DNA of 64,000 nucleotides from Crambe crambe. Taxonomy: Eukaryota > Porifera > Demospongiae > Poecilosclerida > Crambeidae. Of the stretch, positions 55,669-64,000 are shown piece by piece. The stretch is taken from the NCBI GenBank assembly GCA_963924555.1, contig OZ004588.1, positions 1,364,001 to 1,428,000 of the forward strand, in the 5' to 3' direction. The first letter of the stretch is position 1; each line of letters opens with the position of its first letter. The position numbers and the translations under genes were made by a program. The notes beneath the pieces are model-generated. The model had not been told where the DNA came from, searched no databases, and was given only the letters and a program-made list of their open reading frames with translations.

Positions 55669-58329
55669 AACAACAACAAAAAAACAAAACCATTGCAGTT
55701 CTATAATATACCCCTAGAAATGATGTGGCACACACCCATGAGGTTATGCCAGTGGATTAACCATAAAGAGAGTGTTTTATACATCAAGTGGGTATGGTTT
55801 GATATCCAAAAAGGGAGTGGCTAAGGCAAAAAATTTCCCACGCACAAACATGCAGATATTCTCTCTCTCTCTCCCCCCCCCCCCCCCCCCCCCCCCCCAT
55901 TAAAAATTCCTAGATAGAACCCTGACAAGTGAGATTCTTACTGGTTGATTGGCTGATATATCATGATGTAATGTAGCTACCTGAATAACCTGAATGAGAA
56001 ACCTAGCCAATTTCTTTTCCCTCTCAAAAAAACAACTTCCTGTTATAAAAAACTTCAGCCCTTGTGGCAGCTTTCGTATGTGAATCTCTTTCCGATTTCC
56101 TTTAAGCTATCTAATGTAATTAGTCACTACATTATGGATGGAAGAAACCTTTTAATTGAACATGTTCTCACCAGTAGCCCTGACTACATCCAGAGTGGCT
56201 ATCTGCCCTAGATCATGCTTGACCATTGCAATTTTCAATTATTTTTTTTTGAGCTGTTTGTTGTAAATGGGTGTCAGGCTGTAGTAAAGCTAGAGCACAC
56301 TGAAGGATAAACATTGGAGTTGGCTTGACAATGACATTTCTTTCTAATTACCTCTTTTGCTCATCTTAATAAAGCCTGAATGGGTCTCTCTAGCTAACTC
56401 CTTCCACTGCCAATGAGCTAACTACTGCTAGCTAAGTGTGGCGGTTTAAGAAAAAGGTAGGAAATAATACAGACTACCCAATCAACATTGAAAGTTTAAT
56501 GAATCAACTATTGACAGCCGTGGGTAGTTGCAATTTGTACTTTTATGGCAGTTCATGACACCATTTCCTTTGGGAACAAGAAAGTGACTGCACTGCAGCA
56601 TTGCAAATACAACAGTGATACTTTGAATAGACCATATCACAAAGGCTTCCTTTGTATATACAAGGTATCCTTTGTGCTATTATAGGTACAATAATAAAAC
56701 ATAACCCTTTGGCTGGTTATGGAGTCCACAAAACTAGCAGGAAATGTCCCCAAGAATTCAATTCCCCTTGTCTTATTATTATTCCCCTCCATGAGTATTT
56801 GCTTATTCCTTTGTAAATACACAGACATGTAGCAGTTACACACATCATTGATAGCAGGTTTCATCATAAAAGATGTGCAACAAGTAAAGGTAGGTAGCTA
56901 GTCTCTTTGATCCACTCACCCCAAATTTATGGACGTGCCAGGTGTGATTCATAGTCGTGGGGCTGTTGGTCACATAGAATAATTTTCCATATATTGTCAC
57001 TGAGTTGTTGGAAAACTGACGGAAAAAGATAGTGCCGGCCACTGGTGAGAAGAAAGTAGCGGAATATATGGTGAGGTCATTAGGGGATCCATTGCGTTCA
57101 TCCTGGGAGTGAATTGTAGCACAGATTCTTCCCTGTCCTGTAAATGATATTTGAATTGATTCATGCATGCATATATACAAGTTATTTTGTTGCAGCTTTT
57201 AGAAAGAAGATTTCATGGGTTTAATAGCAGCAACAATGGGACCCAGTGAACATTGAGTAGACCAGAAGCAGTGGATGCAAATATTAAAGCTTCCTCCAAA
57301 TTGTACCAATTGTTATCTCTCTACACGTGTTCTAGGCACTAGTATTTCTGTTCAATATGCCATTTACATAATAAGAAAGCATAAAGTTACCATCCCCACC
57401 GCATAGAGTATTATAGTCCCTCTACACAAAAAAGTAATTCTTTGGTTGCAATATACTAGTACCTTTGGGCTCTACAACTAAGGATCGTCCAACTATGGAA
57501 TTGCGGCCAAGAACCTGGTACTGTCCTGTAGTGTCTGTTCTTCTGAGAAGGCCACTTGGTGCCGGTATATCTCCGTATCTGAAAATCATGAATGAAGAGT
57601 GACAAAGAAAAAATTAATGTTTGATAGACTGATAAATTAGGACATTTGTTATCAATAGCTCTGCTAGAATCAAAATGGATAGTGAACAGTGAATTAAGCT
57701 AACAACAGAGATATAGCCTACTGTTATTACAAACCTTCCAGAAAAATCTCCAGCAGCACACATCTCAGGATTCTGTGGTGTGCAGGTAGTCATTACACCT
57801 CCTGGATTATAAATCCCTCCAAGAAAATTATCCCCACATCGAATCTGAGGATCAAGGGTGAGATCAACGGGGAGGAGGTGCAGAGACCAAGAAGCATTTG
57901 CACTCAGACCTTCCAGATTGGCAACAAAGGTGATATTGTCTGCAGCTTTTTGATAGAATCTTATCCATCCTGTGACTCCACCAGTTTCAAACACTCCAGT
58001 AGCTATCAAGTTATTTTCAAGTGCACCTGAAAATGAGACATGAGACAGCTCATTACAGGAGTAGCTAGCTATGCTGTCATTGCAGGAGCAGCTATGCTGT
58101 CATTGCAGGAGTAAGCTTATATAGTTTATGCTATGACTTTTAACTCTAGCTATTTGCACAATGCATAGCTATCATGTAACTAACTTTTATCCAATCAAGA
58201 TGAAAAGTAATAGCTAGCTATATAGTTGACTGCACTGACTACCTTAAGAGAGATGTTGCTCTTAGCTAGCTTACCATCCCCTCTGGCATGGAGCAAGAGG
58301 AAAATGCAGAGGGCCTGTTTCCAAACCAT
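49670..58329 (-). CDS. Cu-only superoxide dismutase repeat protein (CSRP-like), four SOD folds, C-terminal anchor
   Basis: Fifteen exons (5' to 3'): 58329-58275, 58026-57735, 57578-57463, 57137-56920, 55245-55065, 54637-54259, 53763-53622, 53053-52940, 52768-52685, 52303-52164, 51537-51419, 51043-50935, 50597-50440, 50014-49910 and 49743-49670. All phases agree, giving 761 residues. Signal peptide MVWKQALCIFLLLHARGDG; C-terminal hydrophobic GFVSVLGALLCAVLTL ends the protein, suggesting a GPI anchor or tail helix. Repeat 2 keeps the copper ligands His222/His224 (WHVHKFG), His247 (GGHFDP) and His321 (GRSLAIHE). It lacks the zinc histidines and has only about ten residues between His321 and ACAPI, so no electrostatic loop: the Cu-only pattern. 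Repeats 1, 3 and 4 keep the fold marks (GDFSGRYG, GNLSGKYE, GDMSGKHG) but not the histidines. An in-frame upstream ATG exists at 58377. Likely extracellular redox or copper binding. Confidence 0.85.
50143..50275. mobile_element. 133-bp MITE with near-perfect terminal inverted repeats
   Basis: Starts TACCGTATAGCGCGATATTT and ends AAAATTTTGCGCTATACGGT+A, with CCCACGAAAAT / ATTTTCGTGGG pairing within. Lies in the intron between the last-but-two and last-but-one CSRP exons. Confidence 0.85.
50285..50365. repeat. (AAAC)n repeat
   Basis: Imperfect AAACAAAC/AAATAAAT units beside the MITE. Confidence 0.85.
52842..52890. repeat. (CAA)n trinucleotide repeat
   Basis: About 11 CAA units with one TAA interruption, in a CSRP intron. 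Confidence 0.9.
53108..53412 (+). mobile_element. CAGTGGAAC element with an expanded internal 46-bp minisatellite
   Basis: Begins CAGTGGAACTTCCAATAAAG, then AGAGGACAAACCTCTCAACA, then four copies of a 46-bp unit (AGGACAAAAGCCTGGGTCCC, AAGTGTGTCCATTATTCAGA). Lies in the CSRP intron 5' (on the coding strand) of the exon at 53053. Confidence 0.6.
55246..56919. other. CSRP intron, no coding signal
   Basis: Contains poly(C)/poly(A) near 55640-55680 and (CT)n(C)n at 55859-55900. Nothing else is recognised. Confidence 0.7.
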
Positions 58330-59013
58330 TCTTGAAACGTTTTTTTTTTCCCCTTCAGAGATGCAAGAAATTCGCATGCTCTAATGCTCTATTGTTGTGT
58401 TCTTGCTGATTTTATGCATCCTGCATGCGCCCGCAAACATGCGCACGCATGCGCAGTGAAAGTGCCCGCGCACGCGCAAGACACACTAATTAAAAATAAC
58501 TAAAAAGAGGTTATAAGAATAACAGGTAATCTCTCAGCACAATTTGGATAATGGTTCATAAACTATAACTAATAAAGATTAATAATAATATCACACAATA
58601 GTTGGTAATCGTTAATGATAAAAACTCAGTCATCCTTCCTATAATCCTGTGACCACCTCGATCCCTTCTTCCTTTGCTACTCCAGGGAACTATGGGGAGT
58701 GAAAACACCAGTTAATTAATCATACAAGTAGAAAGCTATGTTTGTCCTAATCAATGACAAAACGCTACAGCAGAAACTCCAATAAAGGATACGTACTCCA
58801 GACTTCAAAAGAGGACAAACCCGGACAATCTTTGCCTTTGCACTCTTCTAGTAGTCATGGGGCTGAAGTTTTGGTTAGAATCAGAGATAGTCCAACCTTT
58901 ATAGGACACATGAAACCTCCGAATAACAGACACACATGGGGACCCACATAGTAGAGAAGTTGTCCTCTTTTGGAGATAGTATTTGAGGGGAGGAATTATT
59001 ATAGATGTGATGT
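58330..59013. other. Spacer between CSRP-like and PLC genes
   Basis: Holds the CpG cluster and a diverged copy of the dispersed element (58771-58970: AAAAGAGGACAAACCCGGAC). No gene seen. Confidence 0.6.
58423..58480 (-). promoter_or_regulatory. NRF1-like CpG cluster upstream of the CSRP-like gene
   Basis: CATGCGCACGCATGCGCA at 58438-58455 holds two overlapping NRF1-like palindromes, and GCGCACGCGC follows. It is the only CpG-dense patch between the CSRP start (58329) and the PLC stop (59014), about 95-150 bp upstream of the ATG. Confidence 0.4.
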
Positions 59014-62000
59014 CTAGTCTCTCTTGAATGTATTATTTGAGGTCTCAAATCTACGGAATGCACCAACCTTCTTGACGAGCTCAATAAGCTTCTCCCTCAT
59101 CTCTTTGAGTTCGTTGGCAGTATGCTTGAGAGTGAACATCGTCTTGTAGTAGTTGTCCCAGACCTGGTCCAGTTTCTTGCTGTTGGGCTCAGCACTCAGG
59201 TGCTCCTTCAAAGCCTCTCTCTTCTCTTCTCCATGTTTACGAATCTCCTCCAACTACATTCATTGAGTACAGTATGAAGTTTAATATTATGTCCCATGAT
59301 AACATGCCAGTGAGGTTAATAAATCTCAATTCAGTCAGTGTTCTAAATATATGGCACATCTTTTATCAGGGAAAGGGGGTACTTAGCCTCCCCTCTGAAT
59401 ATTGTTGCTCCAACAGTTCTGCATTATATATACCTCATTAGCGATCTTTGCAGTTTCCTGGAAAAGAGCACGCATTGAATGATTCATGGAGTTAAAGAGC
59501 TCGATCATGTGATGAAGGGTCTGAGGGATATTGACTGGCTTGCCATCTTCGGGCTCCTTGACGGAAGCTTGGAACACTTGTGCATCATCACTCTGCATAA
59601 TAGACAAGAGTAGACAGAGTGATAGCAATCCAATTTGCATGGAGTTCTTTTGGAGATTGATCTCTCTTTAACTTGTACACTTAGGACTGCCACTACACTG
59701 ATAAAATCCAACAAAGGATGCTCTTTTGGGCCCCTTTCCCATAGCATTAGTACTCCAAGAAAAGGACAACCTCACTGCAAAGGACAAAGTGGCTGATCCC
59801 AGAGTGTCCTGGGGGCTGGTATAGGGCTGAAAAAGGATCCTGGGGGCTGGAATAGGGCTGAAAAAGGATCCTGGGGGCTGGAATAGGGATCCATAGTGAT
59901 CCAACCATCTATCAAGCCTTGTTCCCCGTGATGTAAGTAGAAAGTTCAAAGTTCTTGCCTCCCTCTTTTGAATCAACGTACATCTCCAAGTGAAGTAAGC
60001 TTCAAGGTTATGTTGCTCTCCCTTGCCCTGCTGCACATTCTCCCTACTCCATCCTCACAGCTGATCTGGGGGCCATAGGACAGCAGCTCCTTGAAGTGCA
60101 AGAGATTGACCAAGTAATCCTCCTTCAGATCCACTGCCTTCTTCAGGTATGCTCCAATATCCTTAAACTTCTCGTCAACGGGTTGGAACCCGACCATATG
60201 GTGATCTGGATACTGTGCATAATTATCAATGAATAAGCAAGAAAAGAGAAATGGGGGAAAAAAAAAAAAAGAAAAAAAAAGTCTTCATTTTTGTGAGGTA
60301 AATTTTTTTGTGGATTTTTGGTTAAACTTCGCAACCATAAAAATTTAACATGCGAAAATTTTAGTGTAGGTTAATGAGTAATGATGTTCAAAGATAACTC
60401 AGATATCTTATATTATATCTCTAGTAATTACATATCCTAGATACAATTATGACTTACATCTCTGGTCTTCTTCAGTTTCAAATTTGACTTCACTTTCATC
60501 TAAGGAAAGATTCTGTATTATCAGTAGTACATAATGTTATAGTTATCTTCTTCTCTAGCTCTGCTCTTATGGAATCAGTCTGCCCCCACAGGCTTGGATT
60601 TGTTTGTCCTACTAATAATCATTTGTCCTATAATCTGGTGTCCTACTAATTAGCATTGGTATAGTAGTTTTCATTATGTATGTATGAGACTTACAGTTCT
60701 AGGTGGAGCAACATAGTCCTGGATCTGGATGTGGACAAAGATGGAGGCATTGGGAAGTTTATTTCCACTGTTAGTGAGGTGGATGTGGCGGTAACCAGGC
60801 ACTATGCTCTCTACTGGGAGGGTGTAAGACCCGATGAAATCGTCCTTGTTGCCCATGTCCTTGTCCATCACTTTGACCCGCAAGAGAGCAAGCTCTGGGA
60901 AGTTCACTACAAACTGGAAGGTCTCCTTCCACTGGGGGTTGAACCCTGCAATTATTAATGCAACAATATCAATTAACCTATTCCTGAAGGCATATTTTCC
61001 TTCTACTGGGGGTTGAACCCTGTAATTATTAATGCAACAACATCAATTAACCTATTCCTCAAGGCATATTTTTCTTCTACTGGGGGTTGAACCCTGTAAT
61101 TACAACCTATTCCTTTCCTTCCACTGGGGGTCCATACCCTGTGTAAATTATTATATGTGCATATATATTAGATTATCTGTAATGTATGGTGCATTTGTGA
61201 TGGGCGTGGTTTGGAGATCATACAATGGCTGTTGAGAAGTTTCCATGAACTTCCTTGATGGCTGACATCCTTTACATGCTTTTTATGGAATTCTCTTTTG
61301 AAGTTGGTAAAGGGTCAGCATATTTGAAAATGCTTTTCTACTACCTGGCAGCTGGCATAATTTGGCCTGTATTCCGTTCTTTCGCTGTTCATAGCTTACT
61401 CTCTGGCTTCTTAGACAAAAGATCACTCTGAGTAGGGGATGGTAGGTTACCTAGAAGTAAGTTTTGTTTGGCTATGTCCTAATCACTTATATCCTTATCC
61501 TTCTTAGTGACCTTCTCGACTTGTAATCCTGAAGTTACGGGTGCCACGTACATTTATATATGTTGTAATATGCACAATTGTCGTACACGCGCACTGATCA
61601 ATACATACAACATAGATACCAGTAGCATGCCTTCAGCACTGTCTTCCAGTGCCGAGACAAAATAGTATTTGAGCCTTTTTGGTTTGACATCTGGCAAATC
61701 TCCCGTAGGACTTGTTGATTAGATTATGTTTGTGGCCACCCTCAGCGTGTAAACAGAAACCTACACCCCACACTGCCCCACACTGCATGATTCATGATTC
61801 TATTCATATAACAGATTGAGTGCTTCAAACTATAATTATTCCAACTCATCAACATACCTAGCACACATCATGAAAGCTTGAAACTATCATTATCATTGAC
61901 GTGCCACCCACACCTTGTAATACCTTGTAATGATTACACACATACCACATAACTGAGTGCTTCAAACTCTCATCGACTGTTATGTATACTGATTCTATAA

Positions 62001-64000
62001 ATAACACATCACATGACTGAGTACTTCAAACTCTCATTGAATGATTCTATAAATAACACATCACATGACTGAGTACTTCAAACTCTCATTGAATGATTCT
62101 ATAAATAACATATCACATGACTGAGTACTTTAAATTACCATTATCATTGACGTGCTTGGTCTTCACTGCTTTCTTGTCTTCGTTCACTCCAGCCATATGA
62201 AGGACGACATAAGGATCGATAATTTCCTTTGCACCTCCAGGCTTGGGCAGGTTCTGTCCACTGATCACCTGAAAAGAGAGAAAGGGAGAGGGAAGGGGGG
62301 AGGGAGGGAGGGAGGGAGGGACAGATAACTTATGTATAACAAACTCGAAGATTGAATTTGATTTACCTTGATGGTGACAACCTTGGGGCTAGTCCCTGGC
62401 ACAGAGCAATGCGATTGAGTGTGATCATATCTTGAATACTCTATAAAAATCATTACGATCAACAGCAGATTATACACAGCTAATTGAACACAAAAGCAGG
62501 ATAGAATTCTTCATGTTTTGGGGGCTTTATTTATGGCTTTGAAAATCATGAAAAGTCCTCATGGAAATTTCCCACTGCAAGGTACAGTCACACGTACCTT
62601 CTCTCATGATGAAAGGTTTCAGGACATAACCAGAGCCTCCATTTTGCTGGAACTTTCCATCATTCATGTCCATGGGTTTACCTGCTGTCTGATAGTTCAG
62701 GGCAACTGCATATATAATATAACAAGTACACAATTATGTATTCTGTATATGCATGCTCAGTATAACAAGTAATATCTGAACTCAGTATAACATCAGTATA
62801 ACAGTAATGTACTCAGAATACTCTCAGTCAGTATAACATGGTAATATCAGAACTCAGTATAACATCAGAATACTCTCAGTATAACAAGGTAATAATAGTA
62901 ATATCAGAACTCAGTATAACATCAGAATACTCTCAGTATAACATGGTAAATTAGTATTCTTACCTATTTGACATCCAGAGTTCCACATTGGCACGGGATC
63001 ATAATTGGAGGAGTTGACCCTGGACCCAGCGGGGTAGATCCTGCTAATCTGCCGGTAATTGTACTTGACAAATTTGGATGGACAGGAGGAAGAGAACTTG
63101 GTGGCAGTACTTTCTCCGAAGGAACTCATGTGATAGCAAGGACCTAGATTTTGTGAGCAAATTGAAAAGTGAACACAAAATAACATGGTAAGCAGATGGA
63201 GATTAGATGTATTGACTACTAGTAGCCTTGGGGCTGAAATTCAGTTTGCTGATATTCTAATCACATATGTCCATTGTAGCTTATAAGCTCATGATTTCTA
63301 GTAGCCTTGGGGCTGAACTGATATTCTAATCACATATGTCCATTGTAGCTTATAAGCTCATGATTACTAGTAGCCTTGGGGCTGAACTTTCAGTTTGCTG
63401 ATATTCCAATCACATGACACAAATTTGTGGACAATTACTACCTGCTGGAAGACTATGTGTGTGCAATCACAGTTTTGGTCCTCACCACTGTCATAGTCAA
63501 ATCCTTTGAAATGGATAGACTGGATATAGTTCACGAGTCGAGAGAGTCGTTGACTCAGCTTAATCTTCTTGGCAGGCTTTGATGGCTGTTGCTGCTGCCT
63601 GGCCTTGCTCCTGAAACTCATAGTCCTTCTGCGCTTTGGTTTCTCCTCCACTGGTTTAGCCTCTGCCACAAGATAAGCAAGTAAAGTCAAATAACCTCAA
63701 TGTGGACACTTTTGAACCAAAATTGATCTGTGTGGACTAGATGAAAGTGTAGGGCAAAGCACGGTAATTCTAAACGGTTCAAACATTGGAGGATGTAACA
63801 GTATAGAATATATCTTTCAAAACAGAGCTCATGAGAATATTACCCCACCATTCAGAAATACTTACAAAAAAAGCTACACAATGGTGTTATTTTCTGGGTA
63901 AAGATTTCCAGCCACCATCACATACATAAACGTTAAACATAATACCTTCTTTTCCTGCAGCTGCCCCATCACTTTCAGTAGTAATAATTTCAGGGACATC
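59014..64000 (-). CDS. Phosphoinositide phospholipase C, PLCL/PRIP-like; C-terminal half (5' end outside window)
   Basis: Eleven exons: 64000-63946 (partial), 63662-63486, 63143-62964, 62705-62598, 62440-62367, 62268-62139, 60945-60695, 60499-60458, 60212-59982, 59592-59434 and 59253-59014, giving 548 residues with matching phases and a TAG stop. An acidic then basic X-Y linker precedes the Y domain ([52 protein letters not shown]) and a C2 domain ([38 protein letters not shown]). The remaining 175 residues are helical. They follow the vertebrate PRIP tail pattern: [20 protein letters not shown] with HFKELL, then ITLKL, then [20 protein letters not shown]. The Y-domain inositol-contact Ser (MSSF) and Arg/Tyr (SRIYP) are kept. 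Vertebrate PRIPs are inactive because of X-domain changes; that domain is not in view, so activity here is undecided. Confidence 0.87.
60258..60457. other. PLC intron with poly(A) and TTTTGTGG/CCATAAAAA arms
   Basis: AATTTTTTTGTGGATTTTTG and CGCAACCATAAAAATTTAAC resemble a decayed version of the MITE arms at 50143. Confidence 0.4.
60925..61135. repeat. Tandem duplication of an exon/intron border (three copies)
   Basis: The 3' splice site and first bases of the PLC exon starting at 60945 recur about 75 bp and 145 bp further upstream in the intron (CTACTGGGGGTTGAACCCTG near 61005 and 61078). Both copies keep a CAG acceptor but change the exon's TGG codon to TAG. Confidence 0.85.
61136..62138. 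other. PLC intron, repeats only
   Basis: Contains TTGGTAAAGGGTCA (61304) and a 52-bp repeat (about 61950-62130: TGACTGAGTACTTCAAACTC, ATTGAATGATTCTATAAATA, three copies). No exon recognised. Confidence 0.6.
62295..62322. repeat. (GGGA)n repeat
   Basis: About seven units, just upstream of the acceptor of the PLC exon at 62367-62440 in plus-strand order. Confidence 0.85.
62755..62955. repeat. CTCAGTATAACATCAGAATA repeats
   Basis: About five diverged copies of ACTCAGTATAACATCAGAAT and GTATAACATGGTAATA in a PLC intron. Confidence 0.85.
63215..63415. repeat. Three-copy repeat, about 70-80 bp unit
   Basis: Copies of CTAGTAGCCTTGGGGCTGAA followed by TTTGCTGATATTCTAATCAC and TATGTCCATTGTAGCTTATA. 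Confidence 0.9.

Overview
This is a 64 kb stretch of animal nuclear DNA. The genes are intron-rich, splice at ordinary GT-AG sites, and are metazoan in type. Introns and spacers are AT-rich and packed with microsatellites, minisatellites and short inverted-repeat elements. Genes sit close together: about 590 bp separates the cyclin stop from the next start codon, and about 690 bp separates the last two genes. This architecture, together with a single-exon beta-helix/multi-membrane gene, best fits a sponge such as Amphimedon. That identification is inference, since no marker gene is present.

Layout. (1) 123-22831, plus strand: last nine exons of a coiled-coil protein whose N-terminal part resembles vertebrate KIAA2012; its introns hold large repeat arrays. 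(2) 27125-33274, plus: a D-type cyclin with a plausible promoter (E2F-like site, CCAAT, TATA), a conserved C-terminal phosphodegron and a poly(A) signal. (3) 33317-39121, plus: a complete 13-exon ARFGAP2/3 gene whose first intron has a GC donor. (4) 40578-44189, minus: one intronless frame coding for a signal peptide, a Pmp-like beta-helix ectodomain and about nine membrane segments, cut in two by a single in-frame TAA. (5) 49670-58329, minus: a 15-exon secreted, probably membrane-anchored protein with four Cu-only superoxide dismutase repeats, of which only repeat 2 keeps all copper ligands. (6) 59014-64000, minus: the C-terminal half (Y domain, C2, helical tail) of a phosphoinositide phospholipase C related to the PLCL/PRIP proteins; its catalytic X domain lies beyond the right edge.

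The genes do not form one pathway. Cyclin D and its E2F-like promoter belong to G1 control, ARFGAP2/3 to COPI traffic, PLCL to inositol signalling, and the two secreted/membrane proteins to the cell surface. Exon borders were placed by hand from splice consensus and reading-frame continuity. All frames close, but no transcript evidence was available. Homology calls rest on remembered family sequence features, not on a search.
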